From the NCBI GenBank assembly GCA_902773215.1, contig CACYDQ010000135.1, positions 1-28,427 of the forward strand: a DNA stretch of 28,427 nucleotides, read 5' to 3'. Position 1 is the stretch's first letter. Every line of letters begins with the position of its first letter. A program made the translations under genes and the position numbers. Below are positions 15,342-22,474 of this stretch, one piece after another. Under the pieces are notes generated by a model. It searched no databases. It saw only the letters and a program-made list of their open reading frames with translations, and had not been told where the DNA came from. The DNA comes from an uncultured Spirochaetaceae bacterium. GTDB taxonomy: Bacteria > Spirochaetota > Spirochaetia > Treponematales > Treponemataceae.

Positions 15342-16040
15342 CTAAGCGTCCGATTCCGTGAACATTTCCCTGTGATCCAGGTACTGCCGTCTCAGTACGG
15401 AGTCTATCCCTGAGAGCCGGATGAGGGGGGGGAAGTCCATGCTTTTCCCGGGCACAGCATTCTTGAGAAGCAAATTGCCGGTAGGCACGGAAATCCTCTT
15501 GCTTCTGGCCAGCGTAAGTGTCGGCTTGCCTGCATAATATGCCTCAAGGCTCAGCATGAAGTTCTTTTTTGCTGATGAGAGCAGAATGTACTGGTTCCTG
15601 TCTTCCAGCGATACCAGAAGATCTATGGAATCCGTCTGTGTCTCGCTCTCAGCGTCGTCGAAGAAAGCAACGTGCAGGCTGAGATTGGAAAAGTTCTCGT
15701 TCTCCTCGAAGGCTCGCAAATCAGACTCGCTGATATCCCAGAACGCATAGACCCAAGCCGGGTCACGGAGCACGGCGTTTATCTTGGTTTCGTTGTAGCT
15801 TTTGGGAAGATGAAACTCCCCGTTTTCCTCTTCATCGCTCTCCTCGGTGTCTATGTAGCTCAACGCCCCATCTGACTGCGCCGCATCCTCAAGTTCCTGT
15901 GCGTACTCAAGCAGCTCTCCGATGACAAAATTTCTGTTCAGATTGCTGGGGATGTCAAGACCGTAGTCATCCGCCAGCTTTTTCAGCTCGTCGTTCGAGA
16001 GGCTTTCAAGTTTTTTTCGCGAAAGGTCAAGCTCTTCCAT
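15342..16040 (-). CDS. DUF4912-domain protein
   Basis: The 232-residue cytoplasmic protein has two parts. Residues 1-50 resemble a SAP/Rho-N-like helical motif (KLESLSNDELKKLADDYGLDIPSN ... IGELLEYAQE in pattern, here described by position 10-50). A Glu/Asp-rich linker follows (about 52-75). Residues 77-220 match DUF4912: LPKSYNETKI, then DPAWVYAFWDIS, then beta strands ending RLSGIDSVLRRQYLDHREM. In other bacteria DUF4912 is found beside or fused to glucan branching enzymes, which agrees with the GH57-like gene 5 bases downstream. The domain's biochemical role is not established. There is no Shine-Dalgarno sequence at ATG 16040, and a TATACT box lies 7 nt before it. Confidence 0.88.
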   Translation of the reverse strand: MEELDLSRKKLESLSNDELKKLADDYGLDIPSNLNRNFVIGELLEYAQELEDAAQSDGALSYIDTEESDEEENGEFHLPKSYNETKINAVLRDPAWVYAFWDISESDLRAFEENENFSNLSLHVAFFDDAESETQTDSIDLLVSLEDRNQYILLSSAKKNFMLSLEAYYAGKPTLTLARSKRISVPTGNLLLKNAVPGKSMDFPPLIRLSGIDSVLRRQYLDHREMFTESDA

Positions 16041-16047
16041 ATATCAT

Positions 16048-16053
16048 AGTATA
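16048..16053 (-). promoter_or_regulatory. Possible -10 box of the DUF4912 gene
   Basis: On the minus strand TATACT (16048-16053) ends 7 nt before ATG 16040. The corresponding -35 region (GGCTTC) is poor. A better TTGATA at 16065-16070 pairs with TATGAT (16043-16048) at 16 bp, but that would start transcription inside the gene. Weak support only. Confidence 0.3.
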
Positions 16054-16066
16054 CTGTTTTACGGTA

Positions 16067-16672
16067 TCAAGAAGCCGCCGCAGATTTTATCGCCGTAAGC
16101 AAATCCCCGTATTCCTCATACGCAGGAATGGAAGGGTTGTCGGCCTTTATCTTGTCCGTGGAACGGAAGAGGAATCCTGCTTTGCTCGCACGTATCATAC
16201 CTAAGTCGTTGTGGCTGTCGCCCGCAGCTATCGTGTCAAAACCTATGGACTGCAAGGCCTTCACGGTCGTAAACTTGCCGTCCTTGCAACGCATCCTGAA
16301 GCCCGTAATCTCACCGGACGGGGCAACTTCAAGAGTATTGCAGAATATCGTAGGCAATCCCAGCTTCTTCATAAGGGGACCTGCAAACTGGGTGAAGGTG
16401 TCGCTGATGATGATGACCTGAGTGAAGGACCGGAGTTCGTCCAAAAAGTCCTTGGCACCCTCCATCGGGTCTATCGTTGCGATCGTCTCCTGAATCTCTT
16501 TGAGCCCCAGCCCATGCTCCTTGAGGATGCCAAGCCTCCACTTCATCAGCTTGTCATAGTCCGGCTCGTCCCGGGTCGTCCTCTTTAGCTCACTTATGCC
16601 GGATGCCTTGGAGAATGCAATCCATATCTCCGGAACAAGCACGCCTTCCAAATCCAAACAGACGATTTCCAT
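16067..16672 (-). CDS. thrH: ThrH: phosphoserine phosphatase/homoserine phosphotransferase (HAD family)
   Basis: ThrH is a HAD-superfamily enzyme that hydrolyses phosphoserine and, in Pseudomonas, can transfer the phosphate to homoserine. The 201-residue protein closely follows that family in length and sequence: CLDLEGVLVPE (5-15) with nucleophile D7 and Glu at D+2, as in ThrH rather than the usual Asp; SDTF (90-93); and GDSHND (151-156) with D152 and D156. AGGGGG four bases before ATG 16672 is a clear ribosome-binding site. It would serve serine or threonine synthesis. The DUF4912 gene follows after 26 bases. I see no clear promoter in the 238 bases upstream. Confidence 0.92.
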   Translation of the reverse strand: MEIVCLDLEGVLVPEIWIAFSKASGISELKRTTRDEPDYDKLMKWRLGILKEHGLGLKEIQETIATIDPMEGAKDFLDELRSFTQVIIISDTFTQFAGPLMKKLGLPTIFCNTLEVAPSGEITGFRMRCKDGKFTTVKALQSIGFDTIAAGDSHNDLGMIRASKAGFLFRSTDKIKADNPSIPAYEEYGDLLTAIKSAAAS

Positions 16673-16832
16673 ACAGCCCCCTGAGCCCGTTCAAAGAATC
16701 CGCGGCAACAAAGATACCACGGACATTTGAAACTGCTTTAATTTTTTTCAATACCGCCGCAAGGGCGGAATGCTCCTGCGACGGCATGTTTTTTTAATTG
16801 TCGGCTTAGCCGACCAGAATCGACAGCTCGTT
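16673..16832. other. Intergenic stretch between secF and thrH
   Basis: Besides the palindrome array listed separately, this region contains hairpins CCGCC-GCAAG-GGCGG (16754-16768) and GTCGGC-TTA-GCCGAC (16800-16814), with A/T tracts between them (16741-16748 and 16790-16796). On the transcribed minus strand these tracts are A-runs, so they are not intrinsic terminators for secF. A 65-codon minus-strand frame spans it, but I do not believe it is a gene. Confidence 0.4.
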
Positions 16833-16934
16833 ACTGAGACTCAGTTTCCGAGACTTGTCTCGGCGTGAGCCAAGCTCATTTGCTGAGACTTGTCTCAGCG
16901 TGAGCTGTGCTCAGTTGCCGAGGCTTGACTCGGC
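16833..16934. repeat. Array of six palindromes with 35-bp period at the end of secF
   Basis: Six dyads follow one another: ACTGAG-A-CTCAGT (16833-16845), CCGAGAC-TT-GTCTCGG (16848-16863), TGAGC-CAA-GCTCA (16866-16878), CTGAGAC-TT-GTCTCAG (16883-16898), TGAGC-TGT-GCTCA (16901-16913) and GCCGAG-GCTTGA-CTCGGC (16917-16934). The long and short types alternate, and like elements are 35 bp apart (16848, 16883, 16918; 16866, 16901). The last dyad lies in the final secF codons, and the secF stop is inside the fifth. Confidence 0.8.
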
Positions 16935-18146
16935 GCTTGCCCTCGGCCTGACGTGCTTTGCGTCCGCACCGGGCTCCCAGTTCCGCCTCATGAAGGAGAT
17001 GAATCCTGATGAGATGAAGATGGATGAATAACATCCGGACAGGAGTCCGATTGTCAGGGCGATGGCGAAGTCGTGGATGCTTCCCGTCGTGAAGACGAGC
17101 AGGGATATCGAGGCGAACAGGGTCGTCACCGTCGTGATAATCGAGCGGGCCAGCGTGTCGTTCAGCGACTTGTTCAGGATGTCATTGAAGTTCTTGGTGT
17201 TGACGGTCTTCATGTTCTCCCTCACGCGATCCAAGATGACGACCGTCGCATTGATTGAGTAACCGAAAATCGTCAGGACGGCGGCAAGCGTCGTCGTGGA
17301 GAATTCAATCTGCAGGAAGCTGATGAAGCTGAACATGATAAGACAGTCGTGCAACAGGGCAACGACCGCTCCCAAGGCAAAGTCCCAGTGAAAGCGGATG
17401 GTCGCATAGAGCCAGATAAGGAAGACCGTCGCAATGGTCAGCAGGATGGACTTGGTGACCAAACTTCCGGAGAAGCTTGAGCCAACAAAGTCTGTCTTGA
17501 CGATGGCAACATCATTCTTACCGTATTTGCCCCTCAGAGCAGTCAGGACACTCTCCTGAAGCTCCTGTGAGGACGCTCCGTCATCCGTTATCTTTGCGCG
17601 GATCTGGTAGCTGCGGTTGTCGCTCGTGCCAAGTTCTTTGAGCACCACGTCCTGTGATGCAAGGACGGAGCGGAGCTCATCTATGGAAGTCTCGGCCTGT
17701 GCGCTTGAGACATAGAGCATGAAAGGCTTGTCGCTTGACAGGCGGGAAGTCTCCGCGTTGTTCGTGAAGATTCCGTAGCTGTCTGCGTTTCCGGAGGAAA
17801 GGACTTTCGCACTGATTCCGTCAATGCTGTTCAAAGCCGTGCAGAGCGAGTCTATCGTCGGATTCTGCCCGTAGGTGAAGGTGCGGGTCTCATTCTCCGC
17901 ACCTACTCCGCTGATGACGACGTCAATAGCGGTGTTGGAGGCATCAAGGCTGACCGTCGCCGCACCGTTATAGGTCACCTGCATGGCAGGCGGGGCGATG
18001 CGGACTTCCTCGATAAGTCCGGGCTGGAAATCGATTCCGAGGTTTATCTTCCGTATAGCGATGCTTGCGATTCCCGCCGCAATCAGCAGTGTGCTGAAAA
18101 CATAGCATGCAAGGTATGCCTTGCTGAATTTATAGTTCGTCTTCAT
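16911..18146 (-). CDS. secF: Protein-export membrane protein SecF
   Basis: SecF works with SecD and the SecYEG channel, using the proton gradient to pull exported proteins through. The 411-residue protein has one N-terminal membrane helix (about 11-29), the LGIDFQPG variant of the Sec F/D signature (G-x-D-F-x-G-G), a periplasmic domain of about 180 residues that is larger than in E. coli, and five C-terminal helices with the conserved FGYSINATVVILDRVREN. Its ATG shares one base with the secD stop (TAATG), so the two are coupled. The last codons (ESSLGN) are encoded by a palindrome of the array that follows. Confidence 0.95.
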   Translation of the reverse strand: MKTNYKFSKAYLACYVFSTLLIAAGIASIAIRKINLGIDFQPGLIEEVRIAPPAMQVTYNGAATVSLDASNTAIDVVISGVGAENETRTFTYGQNPTIDSLCTALNSIDGISAKVLSSGNADSYGIFTNNAETSRLSSDKPFMLYVSSAQAETSIDELRSVLASQDVVLKELGTSDNRSYQIRAKITDDGASSQELQESVLTALRGKYGKNDVAIVKTDFVGSSFSGSLVTKSILLTIATVFLIWLYATIRFHWDFALGAVVALLHDCLIMFSFISFLQIEFSTTTLAAVLTIFGYSINATVVILDRVRENMKTVNTKNFNDILNKSLNDTLARSIITTVTTLFASISLLVFTTGSIHDFAIALTIGLLSGCYSSIFISSGFISFMRRNWEPGADAKHVRPRASAESSLGN

Positions 18147-19891
18147 TACTTCAACCTCCAGCTGATGCTGATGTTCTTCTTTTGCATCGCTTCCGTACCG
18201 AAGTCAAACATCAGGCGCGACACAACGAGGGCGGTGAACACCGTGGACACGACACCGATGGAAAGGCTGACCGCGAATCCCTGAATGGAACCAGTACCCA
18301 GCTGTGACATGAACATCGCGGCGATGAAGGTCGTGATGTTGGAGTCCATGATGGCCCAGAATGCGTTGTCGAATCCGACAGAGATGGACGCTGCCCTGTC
18401 CTTGCCGAGCCTGCGCTCCTCCTTGATTCTCTCAAAGATAATGACGTTTGCGTCGACCGCCATTCCTATCGTGAGGATCATACCGGCAATCGTCGGCAGG
18501 GTTATCGTCAGGTTAAATGCGCTGAGGATACTGAACATGATGTAGAGGTTCAGTATCTGGGCGACGCAGGCGTTGATTCCCGCACCCTTGTACCAAATCA
18601 GCATAAAAACCATGATGAGGGCAAGACCGACCGCGATGGCAGTAAGTCCCTGCCTGATGGACTGCTCACCGAGCGAAGCGCCTATGACCTGCTGGCTTTC
18701 CACGGTGAGAGGAACATCCAGCCATGCGGTCTGAAGCACTTTCTCCAAGTTCCGCGCCTCCTCAAGGCCGAATCCCGTGATGGCGACCTGCCCGCCGGTA
18801 ATGGCGTTCTGAATCGTCGCATTGCTCTTGATGCGGTTGTCGCTGAGAATCGCGAGGCTCTTGCCGACGTTCGCGCTCGTAAAGGTACCGAAAATCGCCG
18901 CACCCTCGCTGTCGAGCGTGAAGTTGACGGACGGCCTGTTGGTCAGCTCCTCTGTCCCGACGGTGGCGGACTTGATGTGCTTTCCGTCCAGGATAATCTC
19001 CTTCTTGACGGCAAGGTAGCCGATCCGCTGGTCCAAGCCGTACTCATCGGTCGTGTAGTAGCCGAAGACCTCGCAGTCATCGGGGATGATCGACGGGTCA
19101 ATCAGGCGGCCCTTGGAATCGAAGGTGTTGTCGGGGTTCTGCATGAAGTAGCTGTTGAATGCCTGTGTCGCGTCGTTGTCTACGAGGCGGAAGTTCAGTA
19201 TTCCGCGTCCCTGGATAATCGAGTTAATCTGGTCGGTCTCCGCGCTTCCAGGAAGCTCAATGTAAATCCTGTCGTCTCCCTGCTGCCTGATGGTGGGGGA
19301 GGAGAGGCCGAAGCGGTCAATGCGGTTTGTCAGCGTCTCAAGCGCCTGCTGCATGGCGGCCTGGCGAAGCGTCTGCTCGTCCGCCCCGACGGCAACGTTG
19401 TCCTTCTGGGCGGCCACGACGCTGTCCAAGTCTGCCTTGACGATGACGTTCATTCCGCCGGAAAGGTCAAGGCCGAGCTTGACCGAATTCTTATAATTCT
19501 TCTTGTTCTTGAGGATTTCATCGCGGTAGCGTTTTTCCACGAGATCCTCAAGCTCCTGCTGGGAGCTGAACGAAGAGAGCGCATCGAACAAGGTCATGGG
19601 GCTCGGCACGGCCTGCTCCATGTTCTTGTAGTTCTTCTTCGCGACCTTCTCGAGCCACTTCTGGCTGGCATCGAGCGAAACAGATTTGTCCGCCTTGACG
19701 GCAGCCTTCATCGCCTTGACGTCGGCGGAAGCCTTGTGGCTGGAATAGTCCTTGATGTTCTCGAGGGAACTCAGGGCGAGCGCCTGCTGATCCTTGGGCG
19801 TGTTTGCATACCACTGCAGCGTCGGCCACAGGAAGAGGAAGCACACCGCGAGGACGGCCAAAATCAAAACAAGGCGACCTCTCTTACTCAT
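18146..19891 (-). CDS. secD: Protein-export membrane protein SecD
   Basis: SecD is the partner of SecF in the RND-type subcomplex that helps Sec-dependent export. The protein is 581 residues from ATG 19891. It has an N-terminal helix (LVLILAVLAVCFLFLWP, about 6-22), a lysine-rich linker, the signature LGLDLSGGM, a periplasmic P1 domain with QALETLTNRIDRFGLSSPTIRQQG, and five C-terminal helices including GMAVDANVIIFERIKEE. I choose 19891 because GAGGA lies 8 bases upstream; a longer frame starts inside yajC in another frame and encodes only basic residues. Its start overlaps the yajC stop by 8 bases. A basic insert near 50-110 is not typical of E. coli SecD. Confidence 0.95.
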   Translation of the reverse strand: MSKRGRLVLILAVLAVCFLFLWPTLQWYANTPKDQQALALSSLENIKDYSSHKASADVKAMKAAVKADKSVSLDASQKWLEKVAKKNYKNMEQAVPSPMTLFDALSSFSSQQELEDLVEKRYRDEILKNKKNYKNSVKLGLDLSGGMNVIVKADLDSVVAAQKDNVAVGADEQTLRQAAMQQALETLTNRIDRFGLSSPTIRQQGDDRIYIELPGSAETDQINSIIQGRGILNFRLVDNDATQAFNSYFMQNPDNTFDSKGRLIDPSIIPDDCEVFGYYTTDEYGLDQRIGYLAVKKEIILDGKHIKSATVGTEELTNRPSVNFTLDSEGAAIFGTFTSANVGKSLAILSDNRIKSNATIQNAITGGQVAITGFGLEEARNLEKVLQTAWLDVPLTVESQQVIGASLGEQSIRQGLTAIAVGLALIMVFMLIWYKGAGINACVAQILNLYIMFSILSAFNLTITLPTIAGMILTIGMAVDANVIIFERIKEERRLGKDRAASISVGFDNAFWAIMDSNITTFIAAMFMSQLGTGSIQGFAVSLSIGVVSTVFTALVVSRLMFDFGTEAMQKKNISISWRLK

Positions 19892-20327
19892 CTTTCTTGT
19901 CCTCTGATTTTTCCGTTTTTTCCGTGCTTTCGCCGGACTTGCTGTCTTTGTCTTTCTTGTCCTTGTCACCCTTCATCTCGACGACGGCTGGCTTGGGATT
20001 CACCACGCTGGCGATTGCGGACCTGTTGAACTCGATACGGCAGTTGTCGTCCACCTTGACCGTCACGGTATCGTCCTTGACATTGGAGACCGTGCCGTGA
20101 ATTCCGCCAATGGTGATGACCTTGTCACCCTTTTTCAGGGCATCAAGCATCTTCTGCGTCTCCTTCTGCTTCTTGTTCTGGGGACGGATCATCAGGAAAT
20201 ACATTATCAGTATAATCAGAATGAAGGGCAGGAATGTGACGATTCCTGCTCCTGCCGCGGTTCCTGCCGCTGCGCCTGATGCCCCGGCGGCATTCGCCGT
20301 CTGTAGGAATAATGGTAGAAAAGACAT
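19884..20327 (-). CDS. yajC: Sec translocase accessory subunit YajC
   Basis: YajC is a small single-span inner-membrane protein of the SecDF-YajC complex. The 147-residue protein has an Ala/Gly-rich N-terminus, a membrane helix (about 27-46, TFLPFILIILIMYFLMIRP) and the conserved RPQNKKQKE...MLDALKKGDKVITIGGIHGTV. It is longer than E. coli YajC because of a Lys/Asp/Ser-rich tail from about 115 on. AAGGAA precedes ATG 20327 by 6 bases. It is first in the order yajC-secD-secF, the common arrangement, and has its own promoter upstream. Confidence 0.93.
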   Translation of the reverse strand: MSFLPLFLQTANAAGASGAAAGTAAGAGIVTFLPFILIILIMYFLMIRPQNKKQKETQKMLDALKKGDKVITIGGIHGTVSNVKDDTVTVKVDDNCRIEFNRSAIASVVNPKPAVVEMKGDKDKKDKDSKSGESTEKTEKSEDKKDE

Positions 20328-20342
20328 AACGTTCCTTCTTTG

Positions 20343-20359
20343 CTAGTAGGTTTTACTAG
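20343..20359. repeat. Inverted repeat in the yajC leader
   Basis: CTAGTA (20343-20348) and TACTAG (20354-20359) are a perfect 6-bp inverted repeat with a 5-base centre. It lies between the promoter and the ribosome-binding site of yajC, 16 bases from the ATG, so it could be an operator or a leader hairpin. Function not shown. Confidence 0.4.
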
Positions 20360-20381
20360 TATGGTTTAAAAATAGTAAGCT

Positions 20382-20410
20382 AGAATAGCATTATTCTGCG
20401 CCTGTTGCAA
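20382..20410 (-). promoter_or_regulatory. Promoter of yajC-secD-secF
   Basis: On the minus strand TTGCAA (20405-20410), 17 bp and TATTCT (20382-20387). The -35 box lies in the last codons of sufU. The leader would be about 48 nt. Confidence 0.6.
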
Positions 20411-20879
20411 GGGGGGAACAGTGATCCTCGTGACCGGAGCCGGAATCTTTGCCTTCCCGGAGCATCTCCTGCATCGTGTGCCAGCCCAGGACCGCACATT
20501 TGACCCTGGCAGGCATGTGGCTTATGTTCTGGAGGGCGGCGGCCTCGTCCAGATCCTCCAGCTCCTTGTCAGAGAGCTCTTTGCCCTGGATCATCCCCAT
20601 GAAGCTGTCCGCCAGGCGGAGCGCGTCTTCCTTGCTTCTTCCAATTATATTGTCGAGCATCATGTCCACGCTCGCCTGGCTTATCGCACAGCCTGAGCCG
20701 GAGAAGCTGCCGTCCGTTATCTTGCCGTCCTCCCCAATCTTGAGCTGCAGGTAGATGTCGTCCCCGCAGCTGGGGTTCACGCCCCGCAGCACCAGGGACG
20801 GCTCGTCCATCGTTCCCTTGTGGCTCGGCCGGATGTTGTGCTCGTTCAGAATCTCGGAATAAAGGGTTTTCAAGTCCAT
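20391..20879 (-). CDS. sufU: SufU-type iron-sulfur cluster assembly protein
   Basis: SufU-type proteins belong to the NifU/IscU fold and act with the cysteine desulfurase SufS; in Bacillus SufU is a zinc-dependent sulfurtransferase. The 162-residue protein has the key residues: NPSCGD (C38, D40), GSGCAISQAS (C64) and RVKC (C128), near the zinc ligands C41, D43, C66 and C128 of Bacillus SufU, with the SufU-type insertion between the second and third cysteines. The start MDLKTLYSEI at 20879 matches the family. No Shine-Dalgarno sequence precedes it, and a perfect TATAAT ends 7 nt upstream. No sufS, sufB, sufC or sufD is visible here. It is divergent from the TPR membrane protein gene. Confidence 0.93.
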   Translation of the reverse strand: MDLKTLYSEILNEHNIRPSHKGTMDEPSLVLRGVNPSCGDDIYLQLKIGEDGKITDGSFSGSGCAISQASVDMMLDNIIGRSKEDALRLADSFMGMIQGKELSDKELEDLDEAAALQNISHMPARVKCAVLGWHTMQEMLREGKDSGSGHEDHCSPLATGAE

Positions 20880-20886
20880 GCATGGC

Positions 20887-20915
20887 ATTATATAGAAAAG
20901 AGCAGTCATTGTAAA
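20887..20915 (-). promoter_or_regulatory. sufU promoter, probably leaderless
   Basis: On the minus strand TTTACA (20910-20915), 17 bp and a perfect TATAAT (20887-20892). The -10 box is 7 nt from ATG 20879, so the start of transcription should fall at or near the start codon. Confidence 0.7.
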
Positions 20916-20921
20916 CGTCCT

Positions 20922-20950
20922 TTGACAAAGGAAAAACTTTTCTATATAAT
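20922..20950 (+). promoter_or_regulatory. Consensus promoter of the TPR membrane protein gene
   Basis: TTGACA (20922-20927), 17 bp and TATAAT (20945-20950): all twelve bases match the sigma-70 consensus. The leader is about 38 nt, with GGGAG ahead of ATG 20995. Confidence 0.85.
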
Positions 20951-20994
20951 AACTCACACTATTTTTTAGCAAGTATTTTTAGGGAGTTTCATAA

Positions 20995-21705
20995 ATGGCA
21001 TCGAATGTTCTTACGTTGGGTAGCGGAAAAGCAGGCAAGGAAGAGAAGAAGGGGGCTCAGGAGAAGGTCGAGTCCTTCATGATGAGGAACCGGGTTCCTC
21101 TCCTTGCCCTCATAGGGCTTCTCGCTGCCGCCGCCGTCGCGCTCTGCGTCGTGTTCGGCATTGCGGATTCCATGCGCAAGAAGGATTTGGCCGCTCTGGA
21201 CGCGGTGGAGCATGCCCTCACCAAGAACAGCACGGACTTGTCGGACGCGGACCTTTCTGCGAGGCAGGAGACCGCGCTCGCGGGGCTTTCAGCCTATCTC
21301 AGCAAGGGGGGCGTCGCCGGGGCGCGGGCCAATATGCTTGCCGCCGACATCTACTTCCAGAAAAAAGACTGGGGAGCCGCCAAGGATTGCTACCTCAAGG
21401 CTGCCTCTGCCGGCGAGAAGCATTATACGGCGGGTATCTGCTATTACAATGCGGCTGTCTGTGCCGAGGAACTGGGTGACAATCAGGGAGCGGCAGGATA
21501 CTACGAGACCGCCGCTGGCAAAGACAACTTCTATCTCGCTCCCCACGCCCTGTTCAACTTGGGCCGCATCAGCGAGTCTCTCTCTGATTTTGCCAAGGCC
21601 AAGGAATCCTATCAGAAGATAATCGACACGTATTCCGGCGATGAGTTCACCAAGCTCGCCCACAGTCGCCTCATTGCCCTCAAGGCCGCAGGCAAGCTGG
21701 AGTAG
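20995..21705 (+). CDS. Membrane-anchored TPR protein
   Basis: The 236-residue protein has a short basic cytoplasmic N-terminus, one membrane helix at about 35-57 (VPLLALIGLLAAAAVALCVVFGI) and an outward TPR domain. Repeats are seen around 110-140 (ARANMLAADIYFQKKDWGAAKDCYLKAA), 145-175 and 182-215 (HALFNLGRISESLSDFAKAKESYQKIIDTY). The arrangement recalls YfgM, a Sec-associated periplasmic TPR protein, but I cannot show orthology. It has a fully consensus promoter, divergent from sufU, and the lipoprotein gene follows after 19 bases. Confidence 0.88.
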   Translation: MASNVLTLGSGKAGKEEKKGAQEKVESFMMRNRVPLLALIGLLAAAAVALCVVFGIADSMRKKDLAALDAVEHALTKNSTDLSDADLSARQETALAGLSAYLSKGGVAGARANMLAADIYFQKKDWGAAKDCYLKAASAGEKHYTAGICYYNAAVCAEELGDNQGAAGYYETAAGKDNFYLAPHALFNLGRISESLSDFAKAKESYQKIIDTYSGDEFTKLAHSRLIALKAAGKLE

Positions 21706-21724
21706 TCCCAGCAAGGAGGCGGAC

Positions 21725-22471
21725 ATGGGAGCTCAGACGCATCAGAGAAAGACTTTCGCTTTCCTCTTTTCCTGTCTCTGCTCCCTGCTTCTTTTCTCCT
21801 GCGGGCTTGAGACATCCTATTACGTTGACTCGCCTTCCATAGTTGGCACCAGTCCCAGTCCCGGAAGTGCGGACAAAGCCTTGCATTTTTTCTGCTTCAG
21901 GACTGCGGAGGATACCAGCAGCGGATCTTTTTCCTATTTGGGAACTGAAATTTATTATAGAATCTATAATAATACTTCTGTTATGGGAAGCCGGGTTTCT
22001 GCCCTTGAATCTATGGCGGACTCGTCCAGAAGGGATTCGCTCGTAAGCTACGGCTATAAGACATTGAGCCTTGCCGGAGGGGCAGCCCCATCCCCGCTTA
22101 TACAGGAGGATGATGTATATGCCTATATCCGCTTGGTTGACTACAACTCATCGAACAGCCCCGATTATAAGGCCGTCATCTGTACGTCCTCATCTGCGAT
22201 GACCATGTATGAAAGCTCCGCTCGTGTGATAGGCATACCCCGCCGTAACATCAACTCGAATTACGGCTTTGACTTTGGCAGGGACTCTTCCAACCCCGTG
22301 CCAGTCTCATCGGATTCGGATTACTATGCCTCCTCTGCGACGGTCAGAGACACCTATTACATCGATGTGTATGCCGTTACGGTCGGGGAAGATACCGCGA
22401 ACGGGACGAAATCCTACAGCGGGGCAATCCATCTTGGTTCCGTCCCTGTTTCCACGTCAGACAATTTCTAG
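21725..22471 (+). CDS. Lipoprotein of unknown function
   Basis: The 248-residue protein begins with a lipoprotein signal: basic QRK, a hydrophobic core and the lipobox LFSC with C26 as the lipidated residue. The mature part is rich in Ser, Tyr and Asp with beta-strand character (for example YLGTEIYYRIYNN). I recognise no domain. AGGAGG 6 bases before ATG 21725 fixes the start; a longer open frame upstream overlaps the TPR gene. It is probably co-transcribed with that gene. Only 3 bases separate its stop from the stop of the M28 peptidase gene on the other strand. Confidence 0.85.
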   Translation: MGAQTHQRKTFAFLFSCLCSLLLFSCGLETSYYVDSPSIVGTSPSPGSADKALHFFCFRTAEDTSSGSFSYLGTEIYYRIYNNTSVMGSRVSALESMADSSRRDSLVSYGYKTLSLAGGAAPSPLIQEDDVYAYIRLVDYNSSNSPDYKAVICTSSSAMTMYESSARVIGIPRRNINSNYGFDFGRDSSNPVPVSSDSDYYASSATVRDTYYIDVYAVTVGEDTANGTKSYSGAIHLGSVPVSTSDNF

Positions 22472-22474
22472 CCG

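Larger units (their letters stand above)
20887..20950. repeat. 14-bp perfect inverted repeat covering both divergent -10 boxes
   Basis: ATTATATAGAAAAG at 20887-20900 is exactly inverted at 20937-20950, with 36 bp between. The outer six bases of each arm are the -10 boxes of the sufU (-) and TPR (+) promoters. The equal sequence inside each spacer suggests a shared regulator or a shared origin of the two promoters. Confidence 0.75.

Noticed and set aside
16590..16787. 65-codon minus-strand frame between secF and thrH
   Set aside because: It overlaps the start of thrH, has no ribosome-binding site or similarity, and crosses a hairpin; thrH has its own clear start.
16741..16814. Hairpins with A/T tracts as an intrinsic terminator of secF
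   Set aside because: On the minus strand, which is the one transcribed, the tracts read as A-runs rather than T-runs, and no plus-strand gene ends here.
16833..16934. CRISPR array
   Set aside because: The 35-bp unit is wholly repeated, each unit consists of two dyads with no unique spacers, and no cas genes are present.
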